From positions 1 to 18,204 of the forward strand of contig JAOXYB010018605.1 in assembly GCA_028565635.1 (NCBI GenBank): a stretch of 18,204 bases of DNA, read 5' to 3'. Numbering within the stretch: position 1 is the first letter of the stretch; the number at the start of each line of letters is the position of its first letter. Positions 1-17,900 of the stretch are shown in pieces. The stretch comes from Phoronis ovalis (taxonomy: Eukaryota; Phoronida; Phoronidae). Made by a program: the position numbers and the translations under genes. The notes below the pieces were generated by a model that saw only the letters and a program-made list of their open reading frames with translations, ran no database searches and was not told where the DNA came from.

Positions 1-24
1 TCAACCTTACAACTCTTATACATA

Positions 25-96
25 CAAAGATGGCTTTACAACTACAGAAACTACATCATATGATGGGCATCTGTCTGAACCCGCAGACCTCTTGTT
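25..96 (+). repeat. 72-bp dispersed repeat, left copy
   Basis: Matches the reverse complement of 18133-18204 at 71 of 72 positions; the only difference is A at 79 against C. It contains the 12-bp palindrome CATCATATGATG at 54-65 and a GTCTG/CAGAC stem around ACCC. It lies upstream of the UGP2 start, so it is in promoter, 5' UTR or intron sequence. The family is not recognised. Confidence 0.85.
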
Positions 97-339
97 TTAT
101 ATTTCTTTACTTTGTATTTGAACTTAACCTTCAAGTTTGGAGGACATGTTTGGGGTCAGACTTGAATGGGTGACATTATCTATATTAACATATTATCAAA
201 ACTGATAAAACATAAACCTTGAAGGGTCACCCCTGTATAGTATCAGTGTTATGCAGAATTGGGAAAGCTTGTTGTGAACAGTACATGTTTAGTGCCAAAT
301 ATCTTTAACACAAGTAATATTTGAGTACTAACAATTAGG
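97..339 (+). other. Region upstream of UGP2 (possible promoter, 5' UTR or intron)
   Basis: AT-rich DNA between the left 72-bp repeat and the tentative first exon. It has a short inverted pair, GGGTGAC at 168-174 and GTCACCC at 226-232. I see no convincing TATA box or initiator, so I cannot say where transcription starts. Confidence 0.3.
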
Positions 340-7871
<7,532 letters not shown>

Positions 7872-8036
7872 ATCATTTGTCCCAGCATTATATGTGCTTT
7901 GCTTTCTTACTTTGTATCACATTTCTCTATTACATGATTGAGTTTGTGACATTTGTAGTATCACATACTGTCTAACCAGTTTTCCCGGCACTCGGCATAT
8001 TTTTTTAGCTAACTGGCTATTTGTTGCTGTGTGTAT

Positions 8037-8113
8037 GGTGATTCACCAAGTTTCTTGAGCCCACTACCTTTTTGCATGAAAGGCGAATGTGCTGGCCACT
8101 ACACCACCACAGC
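8037..8113 (-). repeat. tRNA-Glu-like SINE head (degenerate tRNA-derived element)
   Basis: On the minus strand, TGGTGTAGTGG (8106-8096) is a perfect Pol III A box. GGCTCAAGAAA (8061-8051) is a degenerate B box, starting 45 nt after the A box as in a tRNA. Between them CTTTCAT (8082-8076) makes an anticodon loop reading UUC (Glu) on a four-of-five-pair stem. The acceptor arms do not pair, so this is a tRNA-derived repeat and not a working tRNA gene. Confidence 0.65.
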
Positions 8114-8128
8114 TCCAAGTGGTGTAGT
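8098..8128. repeat. 10-bp inverted repeat overlapping the SINE A box
   Basis: ACTACACCAC (8098-8107) and GTGGTGTAGT (8119-8128) are perfect complements around an 11-bp spacer. This places a second A-box-like sequence head to head with the first. Confidence 0.7.
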
Positions 8129-8589
8129 CAGAAGTTTGGAAGTGGTATTTGAGTGTAGTGTGCATCTACAGCATTTTTTTTTTCGCTTCTAGAGTGTTCA
8201 AGTTAATCCATTAACTTTATTATTAGTCTTCTCAATTTTTTAGGAATTCATCCTTGCATGGACATGGGGCAGCCTTTTATGTACAAGTTAAGAACACCTT
8301 TGTTAAACCCAAATGTTCTAATGTACTATGCACATATTTTTAATTTTAAAATAATAGAATTATGTATTATATATACATGTATTATCATGACAGAACTTTT
8401 AAACATGGTGGATGTGCTATAACTACACGAGTGTATGCCATGTCTTGTATAAATTATGTAAAATCCTATTCAGGAAACAATGTACTTATTGATTGTTAGA
8501 GGAGTGTTAGCCACAATTGGTATCAAGAAATCATAATGTTTTTTTGAATATTTACCATGTTTAGTTGGCACAATCATACAGTAAATATA

Positions 8590-8595
8590 ATTAAA
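8590..8595 (+). terminator. UGP2: Candidate UGP2 poly(A) signal ATTAAA
   Basis: ATTAAA about 720 nt after the stop codon, followed 30-55 nt later by a GT-rich stretch (GGAGGTGGTTATATGTTGG). This is the usual layout of a cleavage site. Inferred, not proven. Confidence 0.35.
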
Positions 8596-9104
8596 TGTTA
8601 ACCGTAAGTAAAAAAATATAGCTCTTTGGAGGTGGTTATATGTTGGTCCGGCCATCTGGCAATCAACATTCATTTACTGACGTGTGGTAAATGATGAATT
8701 TAGCATTTAAGTTTACGTGCACTGGTTGGAGTATAGGCATGCAATGAACTATGTAAATTAATCTAAATATATAATTTTCTGCCAACATGGCTTCATTATG
8801 GTTTATGTAATGTCAGTAACAGACCTTGGAAAAAAATGTACAGCACCAAATGATGAGACCATAACACTTTAGCACAGACAGGCAAAATTACTATCTTTTT
8901 GTTATTGTTACACATTTCTGATATCATCAATCTTGTTTTTTTTTTATTCAAATATACTGATGCTGATTTTCCTTAAATTAATCAAGTGCTTGATTTTGGA
9001 CTGCTCAGAATGGTAGAAACTTAAAATTAAAAAAATATAGTTTGATTGCATTTTAATATTTTGTTCATTTATAACTTAATATCATTACAATTACATGTAT
9101 TTAC

Positions 9105-9110
9105 AATAAA
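9105..9110 (+). terminator. UGP2: Candidate distal UGP2 poly(A) signal AATAAA
   Basis: The first canonical AATAAA found on the plus strand after the UGP2 stop codon. No strong GT-rich element follows. Confidence 0.25.
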
Positions 9111-10773
9111 CTACAACTTGCACATAGTTTACAATGGCACATGAAGCATAACCAAATATTGCACTTAGTGTTTTGAACACAATTTAAAAGTTACATCTCA
9201 AATGTCACCAATCGACTGAACAAAATATGTACTATAAATCAAACTCCAGCTTCCCATGGCGCCAACAAATATTAGGCTTCCACTTCTTAATGACAGTGCA
9301 CATGCCTGAGATGTTTATGCACAGTTTTACACAGCGAGCTTGTGTTATTTGAGGTTTCAAAACAACACCCTTTAGCAGGTTGGATACATTGATTACTTTA
9401 AATAGCATGATAAATTTCAAATTCCATCGGTTGAGCCAAGAACATTACATGAAATTTAGCATATTAATTTATATGTAATTTCCCCATCTAACCTGGTTGT
9501 ACAATTTTGAACCACAACTAGTTAATGAATTTCACAACACTGTTTGTAGCTGTAATAAAATTTCAGTACTAACAGCTTTTGGACTTGTTAAAAACGTATT
9601 ACATCGTCCATACAAAATGACACACAGTCACAGGCAGGTAAATATTTAGACATTTACAAAAAAGAAATATCACTTGTGTGTGTAAATAATACTGGGCCAT
9701 AGCCTGTGACTTGGTGCAATAGGTACTAAAATGACCTACTGATAACAAAAAAGGATACTGAAGTTCTAAATGAGCTTTTCCTGGGGATAAAAGCAGTGTG
9801 ACAATTTGCAGCAGATGCTAGAGATTGAGAGGACAATAAAATTTTGGGAAAACAAAGAATACATTTTCTGATTGGTATATATTAAATGTGATGACGACGT
9901 CTGCATCTTCTGGTGCTGAACTTGTTGGAGGTGAAACAAACAGCATGAAGGAAAGCAAGATTTATTGCAGAACTACAACACACACTATAAAGAAAAACCG
10001 TACCAGCACAGGAGTGTAATAAATAATTAATTCAGACTTTATATGTGCTTTGATGTTTTGGTGTATACAGGATTAAGACAGTTAATGCTTCCAGATTTGT
10101 ACACCCTAGGGCATAGCGATCTGATCGGAACCTTAAAATTCTAGAAGTTATGACGTCCCAGGAGATATATCAGATTGTCTAGATATGTGCACCTTTATTA
10201 CCGAGGCTGAAGATGAGGTCAGAAAATCCAAGTCTGATACAAGTTGAACAAACAAATTCTCAAGACTTATCATACTGCACATTAAATAACCAAGAATGTT
10301 TGCAAAATTATGCTTATCCATATAGCAATTTCCTTGGAGATAGTGCTTTTACAGAAAATGATTTTAAGTGGTGCTAGTGGGAGAAACTTGAAGCAAATAC
10401 ACAAGTGAAGATAAAAATGATAAAGATGACTTATTCTTATTAGTTTACACTGCTTAACTATTGCTTCTGCAAAATTTGAAGGGTAAGTACATGAAATTGA
10501 CTGCAATCATGTATTTAATCCATTTTCATAAATATGTTAATAGTTAAACTATAGATGTACTGAATTTAACATAGCGGAAGTGAGTTCTCCACAAAATATA
10601 TATTGCAGCTAATAATAGCCTTACATGTATACTGTGTGAGCCCCCATTGAGAATCGTGCTGTTACATTCTAACCATCAAAAATGCATTCCTTGCTTTCCA
10701 TCAAACAATGGACATATGCCTTTTATATTTCCATGGTTGTGTATGTGGAGAAAGACCTTCATTCACAACCAGA

Positions 10774-10779
10774 TTTATT
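10774..10779 (-). terminator. VPS54: Candidate distal VPS54 poly(A) signal AATAAA
   Basis: The complement reads AATAAA, canonical but about 1.07 kb past the stop codon. It would serve a longer transcript form. Confidence 0.2.
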
Positions 10780-11239
10780 TAAGTACAGTAAAACAAATAA
10801 CTGATGAAGACTTTTGTAGACTAAAATAACAGATTTTCCTTGGGATTTAGTGCATGGTGCACTTTTTACTCACAGTAACGCCTTTCTCAAATTATCTGGG
10901 GTTACACAACATCAACCACAAAATAAGAAACCCAAAATTCCTATTGGACACTGTTTTCGTTACAGTACACTAATATAATAGTCCCAGGTTACAATATGGT
11001 GATTGTAACCAAGGAAGAAACTATCTATAAACATCAGTGTTCAAAGTTTTAAGGCCCACACCCAGCATCTAAATGCAAATCATCTGGTCCACTGAATCAT
11101 AAATCACCAATGCCAGTAACATCAATGGCACATCAGTGTAAAATACAAAGAGACTATCAAAAAGAGGCACTATCAAGTGCAGAAAATTTCTGAATAGTAA
11201 GAGTTTTTGAAATATTGCAAAATTTAACATACCAAAGAT

Positions 11240-11245
11240 TTTAAT
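11240..11245 (-). terminator. VPS54: Candidate VPS54 poly(A) signal ATTAAA
   Basis: The complement reads ATTAAA about 600 nt beyond the VPS54 stop codon, and 25 nt beyond the hairpin at 11296-11271 in transcript order. This would give a 3' UTR of roughly 0.6 kb. Confidence 0.3.
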
Positions 11246-11270
11246 CTTAAAAAAATTATCGGATCATTTC

Positions 11271-11296
11271 ATAGACATTATCTATATAATGTCTAT
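11271..11296. repeat. Perfect 11-bp stem, 4-nt loop hairpin
   Basis: ATAGACATTAT, CTAT, ATAATGTCTAT. On the minus strand it lies in the likely VPS54 3' UTR, just ahead of a candidate poly(A) signal. No homology is known to me. Confidence 0.8.
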
Positions 11297-11843
11297 ATTC
11301 TAAAACTTAATTTTTTTCTCAGTTTGTTTTTGATAAATGAAGCAGACTACAACAACTTTAAATCCTGCATTGAATAGCAAATTTGTATCAAGGAAAACCG
11401 GATGCATTGTCATTGTTATGGGCTTGGTTGAATAGAGTGATGTTATTAGAAATAAGATTCTCAGCAAATATGCAGACATACAACACAATACAGCAACGTT
11501 TATGTGCCATGAAGTGGTAGCCATGTTCAGCAATGAAAAATAACGAATTGTTGTAATTGTGAAAATTATGAGGGTTTTCAGCGCTTTACATTTAGACGAG
11601 AAAAACTCATTTAGAATTTTATGTATACTGATTACAACAGTACGTTGAAATGTCAGGTACGGTTTTTAACATGAAGGAATTGTAGACATGATGCTATACA
11701 GCTTGCTCTAACAAAAATGTGTACAAACAAGTTTCAATACTAAAACCTTAGGCTCCTTGAGAATTCTTGCACATTTTTTATCAAGCGACACTAAGTTATC
11801 CATACTCCACTTCTATATACACTGGTCTTGGTTTCAGTAATTA

Positions 11844-11943
11844 TCACCTCTTCCATACATCTTCTATTTGTAAGCTTAGGCTCTTCAATCCTGTTAGAGA
11901 TCTCACACTGCCCACATAGAATGCTAAATCCGCAGTTACAAGT
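11844..11943 (-). CDS. VPS54: VPS54 terminal coding exon and stop codon
   Basis: Acceptor TTTTATTTCAG; completes Gly536, then 32 codons and TGA (complement of 11844-11846). It encodes LVTADLAFYVGSVRSLTGLK and SLSLQIEDVWKR, ending two residues shorter than the human WEQKR. The leucine codon at 11871-11873 aligns with human Leu967. Confidence 0.95.
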
Positions 11944-14900
11944 CTGAAATAAAACAAAAAAATACAGATTAAAATATTCTAACATCATTTTCTAAAATTT
12001 TAAACAGAAATAACGTTTTTAGATACAAAAGCTATCTTGAGACAGCTTTCAATGGCATCAACTTTTCTATCTCATTAAGTGAGATGTAAATCAAATGCCT
12101 CGATACTACACTATACTGTGTCATTATCCAAAAAAGCAAGTAATGTTTCTTCCAAAAATATAGAAAATTTACACATCTATTAGTCCATTACATTTACTTC
12201 ATACGCAATGACACTGATATGAAATTGCCATTTCATTAAGACTATTTTTAAAACAGGTCAAGGAACAGAGCCCAATTCTTCCCTGAAAAGAAATCTTCAA
12301 AATTATGTAAAAAAGAAACATCATACTTACCCATGCTGTGGTCCGCCATCATTTGTTACATTAAATTTTGTCAGCTGTTTTCTGAGATTAGTCTTGAAAG
12401 AGATGTTAATTGTGTTGAATAAGTTCTAAAAAAAAACATTCATTAATGGAAACTGTTCATCATCTTATTTATTTTAGTTTGATCTAGAATGATTTTATCA
12501 CTAATGTATAATATGTTTAAAGACATTCATAAATTAAATAATAAAGTTTGAGAAGCTGACTTACTGCATTACCTGAAATTAATCAGAAATATTCAGTGGC
12601 TGACCACACTCATATAGGTAAATAATTATTATTTGAAGAACCGCAATTTAAGTCAGTGTTTACAAATTCTACTCAGTTTTAAATAAGTTCGAACAAATTT
12701 TAGTCTAAACTACTGCTCACATATGACGAGCCTTTTGAAGCTACAAGACTTAAGCGGTAATAAGAACAATCTACCATCCATGTATGACAGCATTCTGAAG
12801 TCACATGACTAGTGGTTATATGATCAATGACAGCCTTCTGGTCACAAACTAATAGTCTTGAATCTACCAATCATGTACAGTAGTCTCCTAAAGTCATGTG
12901 GTTAACAATACTGACAGAAACTCTGCGATACAGTCGAATGAAAGCTCTTACTCACTAACAGCTTACGAAAACTTTACCTACTTTACCTAATCTAACAAAC
13001 AGATTGATAAATCTAATTAATAGAAGTTTAATGGTGATGGTAAGTAGTGTATGCTTACCTTTAGCTCATCAGGAGGTAACAAGTCTTTGACAGCTTCATG
13101 AAATTTTCCAATTTGTTTACAGATATTTCTAAAGGAAGGAGATGGCATAGGTGCCTTAACTTCCCACATATTCAACAGTTCTTGTATCATGACAGCCATT
13201 ATATGAATTAATTTATTAGAAATTTCACTAATATGATCTTTATAGTCCTGTAAAAAAGAACGATATAATGACTCAAATTAACAGTTAGGCACACATTTAC
13301 ATCACTTTATTACATGAATTAATTAAGTACAAATCTACATTTTCCTGAAAGAAGGTTTTCAAACCATAAACTGTCAACTTAATTACTACTAAGGGATTAG
13401 ATTAAGGTCAAGACCAGATACTTTTCTGTAGAGCGTAGACATATATGTCCATGAAACCTCCAGCATGATACTTAACCAATAAAGTAAATATTAGTCACCG
13501 AGTTATAAATTAAAGCTAATCCAGACAGCTTTTGAATCTATCACAGACTCACTGACAGTATCAAAAGTTCTTTGAATATAACCTTAGCAACATTACTGAA
13601 TACATATATTTTGATTACTCAGAACAGCACATACCTTTAGTATTTGATCAAAATGTTTGAGCATACTATAATTCTTCTCTGGTAACCTTTGTGCAAAATG
13701 TTCTCTGACAGTAGGAATGTAATGGACAATGAGACAAAGACACTGTGATGCCAAAGCTGCAAATGAATATAAATTGGTTTATGAAATAACATTAACACAC
13801 TACAGAAACCTAGTTTAAAAACCCAAGATATAAGTAATTGAATTGAAATCCAAAGGAAAGGACATGCTACAGGGCAAGTAACAAGAGCCCAACCTAAATT
13901 CTGAAGCACTAGCACTGAGAAACCACAAAACAATTGAAGATATTTCAATACCAGAAAGATTCACTGATAACCAAATAACAAAAGTATAGTTAATTCTGTT
14001 TAGTACCTAAATTTTTTGTAGAGATTGTTTTTAATCCAACTAATTGCACTGCCCCTGCACCAAGAACAAGCTGACAAGTCCTTGAATTGAAGATTTTAAG
14101 TAATTCTATCAGTCTCGTGAGCATATCGGCTGTAGTGGATGGAATGTCATCGACACACTGGCAATATTCCACAACCATTTTAAGTAACACCAAAGATATT
14201 CTACAAAATAAAACAATGTTTCTGTTAAATTTGCGGAAAATGCATGGCATTCTTCTATTGTTTTTCATTTCAAGTGGAAAATTTGAAGATATATACAATA
14301 TAAGCATTCTTTATAGTTGAAAATAAATTCAATCTAGGTTAACTGACATACAATGCATGCTTCAACAGGCTAAATCAGCACAACACAAAAATTGTTTTTA
14401 GAGCAGATTATTTATTATAGACTTACTTACCCAGCAACGCAGTATTTCTGACCTTCTATTACTACAAAATCTGTAGATTTTCTGTGAATATCTGCAGAGA
14501 ATACACACGATGACTAGTACAAACTAATGCCATTTAAGCTCAAAATCATTGTTAGTGTATAGTGCACAGGTATAAATGCAATTGCTAGAAACGTAAGTGT
14601 TCAAACATCACAAAAAAATATAAAGTGTTAATCAACTAAATTCAACTTTCACTGACAATATTATCCCCTCTAAACAAATTTTGGGAATTTTTGATACAAT
14701 TTTGTTAATGTACCTGAGTTTCTTGGAAACAATTTTTCCAATGTATTGTTTTGTATATTCAAATAAATTTAATAATTGCCAAATCATTTTAACTAGGAAT
14801 TATGCAAACATGTATCTAATAATGTAAAATGTACTAAACTAACCTGACTCCAGTGGAGTATTTGGAATAGCCAATTGTCCTGTTTGTTTTATATAATCCA

Positions 14901-17900
14901 CTAAGTCTTGAAATTCAGTAGGTACATCGGCCTGTTTCCACCGTTCGTTGTCAAGGATAAGACTGGAAGAAAATAAAGTAATTTATCACTATATAAAGCT
15001 GTCACTTTTTTAAAGAAAACAATAATGTTATCTGAAATATATTCTTGTGTAATGTTTCACACAAGTTTAAGGTGAGTGAGATTCTTATTATGTACTTCAA
15101 TGATATCATATCTTACATCTTACTACAGAGATTAAGCATCCACCATGAGTATATGACAGGTACGTAATCTATACTTTCCATTCTTTTTAGGTTTTTCGCA
15201 ATAAATTGGATTCAGCATGTATTATAATAGTGAGCTTTTTACTATTATTTTATAATTGCTTTTATCAGAGTGGATCAGCGGATTCTGCAATATAATATAA
15301 TGGGTTGTTGGTGACAGACTGACCTATTTATTTCTGAACAAATAGAAACCTCCCGAGAATCCTGCCAATTTTGATTTCTTTGCTTCACTTTAATGTACAA
15401 TTCAACCAAAAACTGTGCACAATATTTGCTACCAATGACATAAAGATGCTTAAAATTATAATAAACATAGCTAATTAGGTAGAATAGTAAAATATATACA
15501 TGAAAATTACTCTTGGATGGATACACAACAAAATATTCACTTGTCTTGTTGAAAACAAGATGAGAACAGGAGTGATACACAAAATAGTGATGTGGAGAAG
15601 ACGTTCACAAAAAAAGGCCCCCGTCTTGTTGTTGCGGTTGGTGTTGAATCTCTCTACTGTTTAAAAACAACAACTGACTATCCACTACAAGTTTAATTAA
15701 ATCTTGAACACAATACCTAAGTCTTGTCTTCCGTTCATCATGAAATCTATTTACAAATCTGTTTGCCTGACTCTGGAGACTTCCCCGAAGAGATGAACTC
15801 TTTCGACCACAAATGCTTTCACAGTTACTAACAAACTGTTCTACAGCTCTCGATAGTGATACAAATTCTAATGGACTCAACCGTTCCAAAAAACCATCCT
15901 GTGAATAAGTTAGAAAAATGTAAACAGCATCAACTATATTTACAATAGTCCCAAATGTTAAATTTCAAATTTTCTTGGTCTTCTTCAAGTGTTGCACAAC
16001 AGTTTGATTTTTTTAAATTATTTAAATTTGCTACCACGACCATCTTGTAAATTAATTACTCAATAAGAAACGTTTGTGGTAATAAGCAAGAGGAACAATT
16101 AATTATTAAACAAATGCAACCTGTTGATAATTAGTATGTATAGTAAGAAAATAAAATTCAGGAGGTTAAGCAAGAACCGAAACAATACAAAGCATATTAC
16201 AGAATTCATACAAAACAGAATATAAATCTACCTTTGATCTGGCAGTTAGCACCTTCACACATCTGTCATGTGCATGGTCACAAACAAGACACATAACTTC
16301 TCTGAGATTAGATGCCAACTTTTGATTATCAGCTAGTGTGATAAGAGCATCTGCATCCGCTTCCCTAAAATATAGTCCATAAAGATAAGCGATTTACTTA
16401 CAATGTTTTTACAATGAAGCAGTGCTCTTATTGTCTTTTTCAAAATTTTAACATTACACTTTAATAGATATTTATCACTGTATGAGTATAAATTATCTAT
16501 TACTAACTAACACATGGTAAATTTCTCCACAATGATTCTTGCAGTTTCAGCAAAATCCACACATGGAAAAATCTCAGTTAGACAACAATAGTGCATGAAG
16601 TCCATTTCGCATTCAAAGCTTTTGTCCACATCTACTAAACTTGAAGGTTTACCTATGCACTATAGGTAAAAAGCTATAATTCCCATGTTCGTGTTAGGTA
16701 TTTTGCCATCCAGAAAATAAGATGGTGTGTACAACACAAAAACTTACATGGAAACAGATAAATGAGATGTCCCACGAGAACTAATGCTTTCGTTATCATC
16801 ATCTACATATGAAGGTCCTGCATTCTTTCCTGCCGCAATATTTAAAACTTCTAACATTACATCACAACCAGCCTGGGAATAAAGAGCACAACATGGAATA
16901 GTAACTTAATTATCTACAATACCTAGTATAATACTGTAGGTTAATGGCATTGTGATGTAGGGGATCATAATCCCACTAGATTACAAGCGTAGAAGAAACA
17001 TTTCCTAAACTACATTTGGCACGTCTTTAAGTTCTAAAGTGAAATATATTTATTACTGAACATCTTCTCTAGCTCTCAAAAACTTTTCGAAGCACCTTCT
17101 ATTTAGAATTTCGAAGAAATGGATTATTTCACTCTTATGCACTAGCTTGTCTGCACAAACAATAATTTCAGAAAACACATTAGGTTTATTAAGTCCAATG
17201 AGAAACACAGTATTACAGTACATCATTGAGATGAGTATACCTTTGTTCTATTGAGTATAACTAGTATATTCTTAAATACAGATGTGAACAGCCCCATCCA
17301 CGAATCATAGTCAAGTAACCTCATTTGATCCGCAAGGCTAGTTACATCAGCATCAGAGTCCATATCAATTGCACATACAGAATTTATCACAGACTGAAAG
17401 CAAAAATTTACTTTTTTGAGATTCTATGAGAATGACCTTATTAGCATTTCAGAATGCATATGTGTATTTGCTTTATACTCCTTAGATTAAATGTGCCCAA
17501 GCTTAGTTATGTACCAAAAACATGTTTTAGTTGTTTTGTACTTTATGAGAGTACATCTGCTAATTTTACTTTAAACAAAAGAAGCCCTGCCATTTTAAAA
17601 TAAAGATTAAAATCATCAACAAGGATTCATTATTGCTATCTCACCTGTTTAATTGTTGCTTTCAAAGCAGTGCAAGCCTCTTCACGATACATATCTATGA
17701 ACTGAAACTTGTGTTGTCTAGTCAATCCAATTACAATAGCTGCTAATTTTTCCTATAAAAATTAAAGCTGCCTCTATATAACTATTTATTTTGATATAAA
17801 TAATTTAATAAACAATTGTTTGAAATGCTCGTTCTCAAACTTTGAGTGATATGCGCAAATGAATTATTGTAATATTCATAGGAGAATATATGTATCTTTG

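Larger units (their letters stand above)
7872..11843. other. Convergent intergenic region and both 3' UTRs
   Basis: About 4 kb between the UGP2 and VPS54 stop codons. It is AT-rich with only short unrecognisable open frames on either strand. It contains the tRNA-like SINE head near 8.1 kb, candidate poly(A) signals near 8.6 and 9.1 kb (plus strand) and 11.2 and 10.8 kb (minus strand), and a hairpin at 11271-11296. From about 9.2 to 10.7 kb I see nothing identifiable. Confidence 0.75.

Noticed and set aside
8037-8113. Functional tRNA-Glu gene
   Set aside because: Acceptor arms do not pair, the T arm and B box are degenerate, and one anticodon-stem pair is lost.
8470-11533. Several 60-77 codon open frames between the genes (near 8.5, 9.3, 10.4, 10.7 and 11.4 kb)
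   Set aside because: All are short, without recognisable motifs or splice support. They are more likely UTR or intergenic sequence.
13637-14307. Open frames of 103 and 105 codons overlapping VPS54 exons
   Set aside because: The first is mostly the wrong frame of the 13756-13635 exon. The second is the 14200-14007 exon extended into introns on both sides.
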